A program made the position numbers and the translations under genes. The notes under the pieces were generated by a model. The model saw only the letters and a list, made by a program, of their open reading frames with translations, had not been told where the DNA came from and made no database searches. Below, in pieces: positions 36,964 through 46,000 of a stretch of DNA of 64,000 nucleotides. This DNA comes from an uncultured Flavobacteriaceae bacterium (lineage in GTDB: Bacteria > Bacteroidota > Bacteroidia > Flavobacteriales > Flavobacteriaceae), in contig CAJQQG010000012.1 of assembly GCA_905480425.1 (NCBI GenBank), positions 1 through 64,000 on the forward strand, given 5' to 3'. Every line of letters begins with the position of its first letter. Position 1 is the first letter of the stretch.

Positions 36964-39129
36964 TTAAAGATTTAGCCAATAATTGACTTTTAAGGTTAGG
37001 CTCCAACCTCTAGAAACTTTTGGTACAATTATTTCATTGCTATTAAAAACTAAAAACATATCAGAAGCTGGCTTATAGCGCCATTGAAAGCGTGAATTAA
37101 AATTCCATAACCCAAGTTGTTCATTATATTGAAATAGATTTGAAAAGAAGATTTTATTTGTAAGTGTCAAGTTTGCTTTCAGTCCTAATAACCAAAATGA
37201 ATTTTCATTCCAAGGAGCGGGTAATTCAATTTGATTGTAATTTATAACTGAATTAAGTTCAAGTATTGGCTGAAAGCGATACCCAAACTCACCAAGAAAA
37301 GCAGTTCGCTTTCCTTTTTCATAATACCCACCTGTTAGTAATTCTGTTGAATAGGTAAAGCGGTTTTGAGGTTTTGAATTATACTTAATCTTATAACTGT
37401 TCCATTGATGTGTTGATCCTGCAAATAAGGAAGAAATATTTGTTCGAAGTGGATCAAAATCAGATAGGAGTTCTATATACTGTCTTCTAATTCCAATTGA
37501 AAATCTACTTCTATTTTTGAAATTAAATAAATAGTCAAATTGTTCGGCTTGATCTTTTTTATTAAAATCCGTATCAAAATAATAAGTTCTTTCTATACTT
37601 GGCCCATGAGATAAAAGTGATGTATTTTTTTTAGTATAGGTTAAATGTCCAACAGTTGCTTGAATTTTGATGTAGTTATTGCGAGGTATAAAACCTACTT
37701 CAGCACTATAATTTCCTGTTATATATTCTTGTTGTAATTTCCATTTCCACCGAGTAGATTGATATTCAATGTGAGAAGCAAATACTTCACCTTGTTTTTT
37801 TTTTATTGGACTTAATGATTTCAAGAACATTAGTTTGCTGTTCCATAGGTTGTCAGCAGAAAAGTAATTATACTCTAAACCAATATTTCGATTATACTGA
37901 GACTGATTTATTTCATTTTCATTGAGCTTAACGGCTTGTTTGTTAATAAAGATTAGACTCACATTAGAACGATCAAATACTTTTCGCTGTAAGGAAACAA
38001 CCCCAAAATTTTCTGCGGCTGTGTTCAAAATTTCATCGCTACGTGTTTGGATGTCCATAAGTCCAATACGCCAATTTTCGTCAATGTTTCCACTAAGCCT
38101 TATTCCAGCTTGAATTGGAACACCCAAACCAATTCTTCTAGAAAAAAATGGACGGATAGTTTTGTATCCAAAGTTTGAAAATAAATCTCCATTTTCTAAA
38201 AAAAACTGTCTTCTTTCAGGAAAAAATAATTCAAATCTATCTAGATTTGTTACCTGTTGGTCTACTTCAGCTTGAGAAAAATCTGGATTTATAGTGGCGT
38301 CTAAATTTAATGATGAATTAAGGCTATATTTTAAATCGCCTCCAATTTTAATTTTATTATTTGATGTTACCCTATTTACGCTCTCCAGATTATTTGAAAA
38401 AAATGGAATTAAAGAAATGTTATTTCCTTGTTTTGGCGGTGGTGTATCCCATATGAGAGCTCCTGCATAGGCAAGGGTTACAGAGGGAAATTGTCTTGGT
38501 ACAGGTGCCCAGCTTGATTTTTCACTGGCTTTTAAATCAAGCCGACTAAAGTTGATTCCCCACTCTGTAATTGCTTTGTCATAACGAATGGACTTAAATG
38601 GTATAGCAATTTCACATACCCACTTTTTTTTATCAAACTTCACTTCAGAATACCATTTAGTATCCCAATTTAAATCTACATTTCGTCCATTATACATTGT
38701 CCCATCCCACTGAGCACCATAAGTATTCAGTCCAAAAGCAAAGCCAGTATTTTGATTATTGAAAGGATCTATAGCTACTAAGAAGTTGTCATTTTTACCA
38801 AAAGAAAAATCTCTTTTTAGCGACTCAATAACATAATCTCCTTGGATACTAGTATTGAAAAAAATGATTGCGATATATAAGTTTTCCTCATCAAAACTGA
38901 TACGAGCTTCTGATAATTGTGTTGCCTTCACTGAATCTATAGGAGTTATCATAAAAAAATCTTTAGCTACTTCAGCATCTTTCCATGTAGTTTCATCCAG
39001 AATTCCGTCTATTTTGATAGACTCCTGTGTCTTTTTAATTGACAGGCGGTAATTTTCCAAGTTTATTTGTCCTAAAAGATGTAATGGTAGGCAACAAAAA
39101 AACAAGAGCTTGATGAGATTTTTTAACAT
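36964..39129 (-). CDS. DUF5916 protein with N-terminal CBM9-like domain
   Basis: A 721-residue exported protein. The signal peptide is MLKNLIKLLFFCCLPLHLLG (cleavage near 20). Residues about 30-210 form a carbohydrate-binding-family-9-like domain (KIDGILDETTWKDAE...). From about 230 on, it matches DUF5916: ELFFPERRQFFLENGDLF, then many alternating strands rich in aromatic residues ending in an aromatic/polar C-terminus (VNYWLNL), suggesting an outer-membrane beta-barrel. No catalytic role is established for the family, and I do not assign one. Confidence 0.82.
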   Translation of the reverse strand: MLKNLIKLLFFCCLPLHLLGQINLENYRLSIKKTQESIKIDGILDETTWKDAEVAKDFFMITPIDSVKATQLSEARISFDEENLYIAIIFFNTSIQGDYVIESLKRDFSFGKNDNFLVAIDPFNNQNTGFAFGLNTYGAQWDGTMYNGRNVDLNWDTKWYSEVKFDKKKWVCEIAIPFKSIRYDKAITEWGINFSRLDLKASEKSSWAPVPRQFPSVTLAYAGALIWDTPPPKQGNNISLIPFFSNNLESVNRVTSNNKIKIGGDLKYSLNSSLNLDATINPDFSQAEVDQQVTNLDRFELFFPERRQFFLENGDLFSNFGYKTIRPFFSRRIGLGVPIQAGIRLSGNIDENWRIGLMDIQTRSDEILNTAAENFGVVSLQRKVFDRSNVSLIFINKQAVKLNENEINQSQYNRNIGLEYNYFSADNLWNSKLMFLKSLSPIKKKQGEVFASHIEYQSTRWKWKLQQEYITGNYSAEVGFIPRNNYIKIQATVGHLTYTKKNTSLLSHGPSIERTYYFDTDFNKKDQAEQFDYLFNFKNRSRFSIGIRRQYIELLSDFDPLRTNISSLFAGSTHQWNSYKIKYNSKPQNRFTYSTELLTGGYYEKGKRTAFLGEFGYRFQPILELNSVINYNQIELPAPWNENSFWLLGLKANLTLTNKIFFSNLFQYNEQLGLWNFNSRFQWRYKPASDMFLVFNSNEIIVPKVSRGWSLTLKVNYWLNL

Positions 39130-39193
39130 AGTTTTAAAGAAAATTCAAGTTGCTTTAAAAATGAATTATTTTAAAACACGATTGTCATTTGAG

Positions 39194-40330
39194 CTAAATT
39201 GTTTTAATAAAAGTATCCCATTTTTTAGCAAAAGAGCTCCATAAATAGTTATTTTTCACTTTTTTTAAATTTTTTTGATACCTCATATAATTATTATCTT
39301 CTAACATATTTTTTATATTTAATGCTATTTCCTTGGGTTCTTTAGAGGTCCATTCTCCTGTTTTATCATTTTCAATTGGAGCTCTAAGTCCTTTTATATT
39401 AGAAACTAATATTGGTTTTTGATAAAAATAAGCAAGTGGAGTTACACCACTTTGAGTCGCGGTATGATAAGTTTGTACAACGATATCTGAAGCTGAGAAA
39501 ATTAATGCGATTTCCTTAGAATTTTTAAAGGTTAAGTCAAAAATAATACGATCGCTTATCCCTAAATGAGAAACGAGATCAATATACTTTTTTGGATTTT
39601 CATAACATTCCCCGGCTATATATAATACAATGTTATTGTTATTTAGAGGAGTTTCATTAAATGCTTTTATTATAAGCTCTAGACCTTTATATTTTCTAAT
39701 TAGCCCAAAGAATAACACGACTTTAGTTTTCTCTGATACAGCTATTTTCTTTCTTGCTAACGATTTGTCAATTGGATCAAGAAGTGTACTAGAAATTGGA
39801 TGAAATCCTGTCCAAACTGGTTTTAAACTATCTTTCTTCACCTGTTTAGCAACATTATCTGAAAGAGTAGTAAAGCCATCTATTTTTTTCCCAAAATATC
39901 TATTTGAAAATGAATCCCAAATTTTCGTTTCATGGGGTATCCAGTTGTCAACCAGTGCAATTTTTTTTATGAATGAATTTATATTTTTAGCAATCACGCC
40001 ATAAACAGGAGCTAGAAAGGGAGTGTAGTATCTAAAAACAATAGTTTTTGGATTCAGTTCATTGATTTTTTTTGCAACTTTTTTCCATCCAAAAGGTAAG
40101 TATGCATGGATGTATTGTTTTATTATAATTCCATTTGGGGCTTTTGCTAGTGATAATGGACTGCTTCCTGGAAAGAAAAACTGAGGATATAGCGTTGTAA
40201 AGGTTAATAATTCAACTGTTTTACCTTGTTCTTGTAGTGCTTTTGCAAGTTCATGTTGTGTCTCAGCAATTCCGCCTCTAAAAGGGTGTGCAGGCCCTAT
40301 AAGCAGATAGTCTAAAGTTTTATTAGACAT
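39194..40330 (-). CDS. Glycosyltransferase, GT4-like
   Basis: A 378-residue GT-B protein. N-terminal Rossmann half: IGPAHPFRGGIAETQHELA with the glycine-rich loop. C-terminal half: VVLFFGLIRKYKGLELIIKAF, then QTYHTATQSGVTPLAYFY, corresponding to the donor-binding E/G-x-x region. It probably transfers a sugar to a surface glycan or lipid; the acceptor is unknown. It follows the sterol-desaturase-like gene by one base, so the two form one transcript. Confidence 0.85.
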   Translation of the reverse strand: MSNKTLDYLLIGPAHPFRGGIAETQHELAKALQEQGKTVELLTFTTLYPQFFFPGSSPLSLAKAPNGIIIKQYIHAYLPFGWKKVAKKINELNPKTIVFRYYTPFLAPVYGVIAKNINSFIKKIALVDNWIPHETKIWDSFSNRYFGKKIDGFTTLSDNVAKQVKKDSLKPVWTGFHPISSTLLDPIDKSLARKKIAVSEKTKVVLFFGLIRKYKGLELIIKAFNETPLNNNNIVLYIAGECYENPKKYIDLVSHLGISDRIIFDLTFKNSKEIALIFSASDIVVQTYHTATQSGVTPLAYFYQKPILVSNIKGLRAPIENDKTGEWTSKEPKEIALNIKNMLEDNNYMRYQKNLKKVKNNYLWSSFAKKWDTFIKTI

Positions 40331-40331
40331 T

Positions 40332-41585
40332 TTATATTGCTAATTTTCGATTCAGTTTTTTTGTTTTTGACCAAATTCCTATCCCAATTGTAACAAAAAA
40401 ATAAACAACAAAATAGACAGTAATTAATGGGTATTCCTGTTGTAGAAATTGATGATAAGGAATTAGAAAAAATAAAACTCCAAGTGCTCCCCTGATTATT
40501 TCAAAGTTAGGTGCCCATTTGTAAAAATCCATTAAAGATGTAAAACCAAAAATAGAAAATAGTAAAACACCACCGAAGCTAAGGCGAAAAGAAGTTTCTA
40601 AGATCTCAAAATTTGTCAAGAAAAATAATAACATCATTACATGAGAGATAAAATGAAAGACAGCAATAAATTTCCATTGTGAACTATAAAAAGGTCTATA
40701 TTTTAACGAATTGTCAACTGGGCGAGTAGTAATTGGGAATTTATTTTCTACATCTTCTGGCCTCCATCCAGTCGGCATGAACCATATTTTAAATTTATCT
40801 TTCAATTTCTTTGAATACCAAGCATCTTTTGTAATACCCCATAAATGTTGATAATTTATTATAATTGGATTCCAACTATTGGTTGGTTTTAGAGTACCAT
40901 ATACTGGAGGCACTTCATCTAACTCCTCTTGAAAAGTTCCAAATATTCGATCCCAAACGCAAAAAATAGCAGACAAATTTTTATCAATATATATTGGGTT
41001 AATTGCATGGTGAACTCTGTGTTGTGATGGGGTTACTAAAATATATTCTAGTAGACCCAATTTTCCAATATGGCGAGTATGATACCAAAATTGAGCAAAT
41101 AAATGAAGGGGTGTCAATACCATAATAATATCTGAAGGGATCCCTATTAATGCTGCTGGTATCAAGAATAAAGCATTAAAGGCAACAATATTTGAAATAC
41201 TTTGTCTTAGCGCACAAGCCAGATTGAATTCCTCGCTACTATGATGAATCATATGTTTGTTCCAGAAAATATTAATTTTATGAGCTAGTCGGTGGATCCA
41301 ATATTGAGAAAAATCAATGCATATAAATGCAGTAATAAATAATATCAACGTACTTTCTTGTTCCCAAATACCAATATTCTTTAATATAAATGGATATGAA
41401 ACCAGTACTAAGGCTAGACCTAAAGCATCTTTAATAACCATTGATATTCCAGAGCTTAAACTAGCGATGGTATCCATAAAAGTATAGGTTTGTTTTTTTG
41501 TAAAATGACCATATAATACTTCTATGACTAAAAGCGCAAAAAACATGGGTATTACCCATAACAAAACAGCAGCATATGCCTCCAT
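40332..41585 (-). CDS. Sterol desaturase / fatty-acid hydroxylase family membrane protein
   Basis: A 417-residue protein with about eight membrane helices. The di-iron histidine clusters of this superfamily are present: HRLAH and HMIHHS around residues 115-135 and QHRVHHA around 190. The family includes sterol desaturases, fatty-acid hydroxylases and alkylglycerol monooxygenase. A further 200 residues with four hydrophobic helices extend the C-terminus. The substrate is probably a membrane lipid; sterols are unlikely in this group. It lies 28 bases downstream of secA. Confidence 0.85.
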   Translation of the reverse strand: MEAYAAVLLWVIPMFFALLVIEVLYGHFTKKQTYTFMDTIASLSSGISMVIKDALGLALVLVSYPFILKNIGIWEQESTLILFITAFICIDFSQYWIHRLAHKINIFWNKHMIHHSSEEFNLACALRQSISNIVAFNALFLIPAALIGIPSDIIMVLTPLHLFAQFWYHTRHIGKLGLLEYILVTPSQHRVHHAINPIYIDKNLSAIFCVWDRIFGTFQEELDEVPPVYGTLKPTNSWNPIIINYQHLWGITKDAWYSKKLKDKFKIWFMPTGWRPEDVENKFPITTRPVDNSLKYRPFYSSQWKFIAVFHFISHVMMLLFFLTNFEILETSFRLSFGGVLLFSIFGFTSLMDFYKWAPNFEIIRGALGVLFFLIPYHQFLQQEYPLITVYFVVYFFVTIGIGIWSKTKKLNRKLAI

Positions 41586-41613
41586 GCCTCCTTTTTTTTA
41601 TAAAAATAAGTAA

Positions 41614-44600
41614 TTAAGAACTAATAACCCAGCTACCCTTCTTTAAAAGGGGATCAGCCTGTTTGAATTTTACAGTTTTAGTTTCGCCGGTAGAAATATT
41701 TTTTATGGTTACCTTTTCATTTCTACCAATTTTAGGTTGCTCTCTAATTATGGTTTCAATTATTTTTTTTCCTGTTTGACTAACTCCGGCACCAACTGAT
41801 CTGTTACGTTGAGCTAATTCTTCTGTATTTAAAACTTCATCTTTAGACGTATTAAAGTTTTTATTCAGTTTTGCACGTTTTGCTTCTTGAATACTTGCAG
41901 GACTTTGGTTTGGAAGTCCTCCTTTGATTAAGAATGATAAAACTTCTTTATTTAAGCTAGCTAGCATTGATTTAAATAATTCGAAAGCCTCAAATTTATA
42001 AATCAATAGGGGATCTTTTTGTTCATGCACTGCGAGTTGAACAGACTGCTTTAATTCGTCCATTTTCCGTAAATGAACTTTCCAAGCATCATCAATTAAT
42101 GCGAGAGTAATATTTCGTTCAAAGTCTTCAATAAGATGTTTCCCTTTACTTTCATATGCCTCTTTAAGGTTAGTAACAACATTTAATGACTTAACTCCAT
42201 CAGTGAATGGAACAACAATACGTTCAAATTTATTACCTGGTCGCTCATAGACTTCTTTAATAACAGGAAATGCCATTTGAGCGTTTAACTCAGTTTTTTC
42301 TTGATAGTGAAGTAGAAGTGCTTCGTAAAGTTTTGTAATTAATGTATCTTCTGATGTCTCAGAAAATTGTTCTTCTAAAATAGGAGCTGTCATTGAAAAA
42401 TTACTAATTATTTCAAACTCAAAGTTTTTATAATCACTTGCAGCCTTGTTGTTTAAAATAATTTCTTCGCAAGTATCAAATAACATATTTAAAACATCTA
42501 ATTTTAAGCGAGATCCTTGTAATGCATGTTTTCTTCTTTTATAAATAACTTCTCTTTGAGCACTCATCACATCGTCATATTCTAAAAGACGTTTTCGAAT
42601 ACCAAAGTTATTTTCCTCAACTTTTTTCTGAGCACGTTCAATCGATTTTGTCATCATAGAATGTTGGATTACTTCACCTTCTTCCAGCCCCATTCTATCC
42701 ATAACTTTAGCTACACGGTCAGATCCAAATAGTCTCATCAAGTTATCTTCAAGTGATACATAAAATTGTGAACTTCCTGGATCTCCTTGACGGCCAGATC
42801 TTCCGCGAAGCTGTCGATCAACTCGACGTGAATCATGGCGCTCTGTTCCTATAATTGCTAAACCACCTGCATCTTTTACAATTTGAGAAAGCTTAATATC
42901 TGTTCCCCTTCCGGCCATATTAGTGGCAATAGTTACAATTCCTGGATTTCCAGCTTCCGCAACAATATCAGCTTCTTTTTTGTGCATTTTCGCATTCAAA
43001 ACATTATGTTTTACCTTTCGAATACTCAACATTTTACTTAGTAATTCTGAAATTTCAACAGAAGTTGTCCCAATTAATATTGGTCTACCTTCTAGAGATA
43101 GTTCAGTTACTTTTTCAATAACAGCATTATACTTTTCACGTTTAGTTTTATAAATCAGATCATCATCATCCTTTCGAACTATAGGTCTGTTTGTTGGAAT
43201 TTCAATAACATCCAATTCATATATTTCCCAAAATTCTCCAGCTTCAGTTACTGCTGTACCAGTCATTCCAGAAAGCTTTTGATACATTCTAAAGTAGTTC
43301 TGAAGGGTAATAGTAGCATACGTTTGTGTAGCTGCTTCAATTTTTACATTTTCCTTGGCTTCAATTGCTTGATGTAGACCATCAGAATAACGCCTACCTT
43401 CCATAATACGTCCGGTTTGTTCATCAACAATTTTAACCTTGTTTTCCATAACCACATATTCCACATCTTTTTCAAAGAGAGTGTATGCTTTAAGTAACTG
43501 ATTCATGCTATGAATTCGTTCACCTTTAATATCAAAATCTTTAAATAGCGTTTCTTTTAAAGAAGCTTCTTTTTTAGCTTCGAGATCTTGTTTTTCAATT
43601 TTAACTATTTCTCCTCCAATATCTGGGAGCACAAAAAAGTTTTTGTCTTCGTTTTCTTCAGAAAGGGCTTCTATTCCCTTTTCTGTTAAATCAATTTGAT
43701 TGTTTTTCTCATCAATAACAAAATATAAAGCTACATCAACTTTTGGCATTTCCCTATTATTATCCTGCATGTAGTGATTTTCTGTTTTTTGAAGTAATTG
43801 CTTAATTCCTTCTTCACTTAAAAATTTTATTAAGGCTTTATTTTTAGGCAATCCCCTAAACACCCTGTATAAGAGTATGGCACCTTCTTCTGAATTACCT
43901 TCTTTTATTTTTACTTTAGCTTCTGCTAAAACACTCGTTAATAAACTTCTTTGTTTTGAAACAAGATTATCTACATTTGATTTTAAGACATCAAATTCAT
44001 GTCTGTCACCCTCTGGTGTTGGTCCAGAGATAATTAAAGGAGTTCGTGCATCATCAACTAAAACTGAATCTACTTCATCTACAATTGCATAATTATGTTT
44101 ACGTTGAACTAAATCTTCGGCAGTATTTGCCATATTATCTCTTAAATAATCAAATCCAAATTCATTATTTGTTCCATAGGTAATGTCAGCTTGATATGCT
44201 TTTCGACGCTCTGAGCTATTTGGAGCGTGATAATCAATACAGTCCAGACTCATTCCATGAAACTGGAAAATTGGAGCCATCCAAGCACTATCTCTTTTTG
44301 CGAGATAATCATTTACTGTAACAAGATGTACTCCTTTTCCAGTAAGTGCATTTAAATAAACAGGTAAGGTAGCTACAAGTGTTTTTCCTTCTCCCGTTTG
44401 CATTTCAGCAATTTTACCTTGATGCAAAACAATTCCTCCAATAAGTTGGACATCATAATGAATCATGTCCCAAGTAATAGGTTTTCCAGCGGCATCCCAA
44501 GAATTTGCCCAAAAGGCTTTATCACCTTTAAGTTCAATGTATTTTTTTTGTTGTGACAATTCTCTGTCATATTCAGAGGCTGTTACTTCAATACTTGTGT

Positions 44601-44976
44601 TTTCAACAAACCGACGTGCTGTTTCTTTAACTACAGCAAAAGCTTCAGGAAGTATTTTATTGAGTACTTCTTCTACAGCGTTTTGGGCTTCTTCTTCTTG
44701 TGAATCGATTTGCTGGTAAAGACTTTCTTTTAAGTCGATATCACTAGTTAATTTAACCTCTTCTAATAATTTCAATATGGTCAAATCAAAACTTTTTCTT
44801 TCTTCAGCAATTTCTTCTTTGAAGATCATTGTCTTTTGACGAAGTTCGTCATGAGAAAGGGTCTCAAGATTTTTTTGATGGCTATTTATTTCTGCAACCA
44901 ATGGAGTAATTTGACTTAAATCTTTTTTGGTCTTGTCTCCTACAAATGTTTTTAAGATGCTATTTAAAAAACTCAT
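41614..44976 (-). CDS. secA: Preprotein translocase ATPase SecA
   Basis: A 1120-residue motor that drives proteins through SecYEG. Walker A is MQTGEGKTLVATLP, the first Walker B is VDEVDSVLVDDARTPLI, and the second ATPase half contains TNMAGRGTDI and RQLRGRSGRQGDPGSS. Compared with E. coli (901) it has an insertion of about 100 residues after the first ATPase block (about 315-440) and a basic C-terminus. I see no C-terminal zinc motif (CxCxSGxxxxxC). Both features are usual in Bacteroidetes. It has its own -7 element. Confidence 0.97.
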   Translation of the reverse strand: MSFLNSILKTFVGDKTKKDLSQITPLVAEINSHQKNLETLSHDELRQKTMIFKEEIAEERKSFDLTILKLLEEVKLTSDIDLKESLYQQIDSQEEEAQNAVEEVLNKILPEAFAVVKETARRFVENTSIEVTASEYDRELSQQKKYIELKGDKAFWANSWDAAGKPITWDMIHYDVQLIGGIVLHQGKIAEMQTGEGKTLVATLPVYLNALTGKGVHLVTVNDYLAKRDSAWMAPIFQFHGMSLDCIDYHAPNSSERRKAYQADITYGTNNEFGFDYLRDNMANTAEDLVQRKHNYAIVDEVDSVLVDDARTPLIISGPTPEGDRHEFDVLKSNVDNLVSKQRSLLTSVLAEAKVKIKEGNSEEGAILLYRVFRGLPKNKALIKFLSEEGIKQLLQKTENHYMQDNNREMPKVDVALYFVIDEKNNQIDLTEKGIEALSEENEDKNFFVLPDIGGEIVKIEKQDLEAKKEASLKETLFKDFDIKGERIHSMNQLLKAYTLFEKDVEYVVMENKVKIVDEQTGRIMEGRRYSDGLHQAIEAKENVKIEAATQTYATITLQNYFRMYQKLSGMTGTAVTEAGEFWEIYELDVIEIPTNRPIVRKDDDDLIYKTKREKYNAVIEKVTELSLEGRPILIGTTSVEISELLSKMLSIRKVKHNVLNAKMHKKEADIVAEAGNPGIVTIATNMAGRGTDIKLSQIVKDAGGLAIIGTERHDSRRVDRQLRGRSGRQGDPGSSQFYVSLEDNLMRLFGSDRVAKVMDRMGLEEGEVIQHSMMTKSIERAQKKVEENNFGIRKRLLEYDDVMSAQREVIYKRRKHALQGSRLKLDVLNMLFDTCEEIILNNKAASDYKNFEFEIISNFSMTAPILEEQFSETSEDTLITKLYEALLLHYQEKTELNAQMAFPVIKEVYERPGNKFERIVVPFTDGVKSLNVVTNLKEAYESKGKHLIEDFERNITLALIDDAWKVHLRKMDELKQSVQLAVHEQKDPLLIYKFEAFELFKSMLASLNKEVLSFLIKGGLPNQSPASIQEAKRAKLNKNFNTSKDEVLNTEELAQRNRSVGAGVSQTGKKIIETIIREQPKIGRNEKVTIKNISTGETKTVKFKQADPLLKKGSWVISS

Positions 44977-45010
44977 ATTCTTCTAGCGTGATTGTCATTA
45001 ATTATATTTT

Positions 45011-45018
45011 CAAAAGTA
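45011..45018 (-). promoter_or_regulatory. -7 promoter element of secA
   Basis: TACTTTTG on the minus strand matches TAnnTTTG. It starts three bases after the T run that ends the DUF2795 transcript and lies 34 bases before the secA ATG. Confidence 0.6.
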
Positions 45019-45020
45019 AC

Positions 45021-45050
45021 AAAAAAAAAAGCCTCTTTAAGAGACTTTTT
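45021..45050 (-). terminator. Terminator of the DUF2795 gene
   Basis: On the minus strand, AAAGTCTCTT / AAGAGGCTTT forms a stem with one mismatch and a three-base loop, followed by ten T. The A-rich left side gives it some bidirectional character. Confidence 0.75.
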
Positions 45051-45069
45051 AAATTCGTTAAAGAATGAA

Positions 45070-45291
45070 TTAATATTCATCTTCATTCCATAGATAGTCC
45101 TCTTCGGTGGGAAAATCTGGCCAAATCTCTTCGATTGATTCATAAACATCCTCTTCATCCTCAATAGATTGAAGATTTTCAACTACCTCTAGAGGAGCTC
45201 CTGTTCGAATGCAAAAATCAATTAATTCATCTTTTGAAGCGGGCCACGGGGCATCACTAAGGTATGAAGCAAGTTCCAAAGTCCAATACAT
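45070..45291 (-). CDS. DUF2795 small acidic protein
   Basis: A 73-residue very acidic protein, no signal peptide. It matches the DUF2795 family of short proteins, with the conserved ASYLSDAPWPASKDELIDFC and GAPLEVVENLQSI, and an acidic C-terminus (EEDYLWNEDEY). The function is unknown. I recall very close relatives in other flavobacteria beside secA. The gene sits between the adenosyltransferase (52 bases upstream) and secA, with its own terminator. Confidence 0.85.
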   Translation of the reverse strand: MYWTLELASYLSDAPWPASKDELIDFCIRTGAPLEVVENLQSIEDEEDVYESIEEIWPDFPTEEDYLWNEDEY

Positions 45292-45343
45292 AGTTCTATT
45301 GTTTTTTGCAAAAATAGATTTTTATAAAAACTATACAAGTAAA

Positions 45344-45904
45344 TTAAGAATTTAGTTTCCATTTAATTTCCTCTACGTCTAATTCAAGAGCAAAGGTTCT
45401 TGAAAGCGTAAAAAAATAATCTGAAAGACGATTCATATAGGCTATAATTGTAGATGAAATTGAAATTTCTTTATCAAGCTCTGTAACATATCTTTCAGCT
45501 CTTCTACAGACACATCGTGCAAGGTGAGCATAAGAAATTAAAACATGGCCTCCTGGAATTACAAAATTTTTTAAAGGAGGTAATCTAGCAGTTAGAATAT
45601 CAATTTTAGTTTCAATATGCTTCACAGCAATAGGTTGAATTGGAATTAAATTTTTAGGTAAATCTTTTTTAGATTCAATCGATAATTCAGTCGCTATAGT
45701 CATTAATTGCTTTTGAATTTCCAAAAGAGTAGTTTTTGTATCTGTTGTCGTGGTTATATCTCTTATCAGACCCAACCAGGCTATTAATTCATCAATAGTT
45801 CCATAAGCTTTTATCCGAATATCATGTTTCGGAACTCTTTTTCCTGAAATTAAACTGGTAACACCACGATCGCCTGTTTTAGTGTAGATTTTACTGGTTT
45901 TCAT
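45344..45904 (-). CDS. ATP:cob(I)alamin adenosyltransferase, PduO type
   Basis: A 186-residue enzyme that makes adenosylcobalamin. The N-terminal signature KIYTKTGDRGVTSL binds ATP, and the C-terminal RCVCRRAERYV and YMNRLSDYFFTLSR are also typical. No cobalamin-dependent enzyme is encoded in the window. The start has no clear TAnnTTTG upstream; lnt ends 96 bases before it on the same strand. Confidence 0.93.
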   Translation of the reverse strand: MKTSKIYTKTGDRGVTSLISGKRVPKHDIRIKAYGTIDELIAWLGLIRDITTTTDTKTTLLEIQKQLMTIATELSIESKKDLPKNLIPIQPIAVKHIETKIDILTARLPPLKNFVIPGGHVLISYAHLARCVCRRAERYVTELDKEISISSTIIAYMNRLSDYFFTLSRTFALELDVEEIKWKLNS

Positions 45905-46000
45905 AATAGCTTTTCATCTTTAAATGTAGGTTTAAAGTACTGGTTTGTAAAAATATATTTTATAATTCGTAATCAATTTTCTTGTTCTTTGGAATTATAT

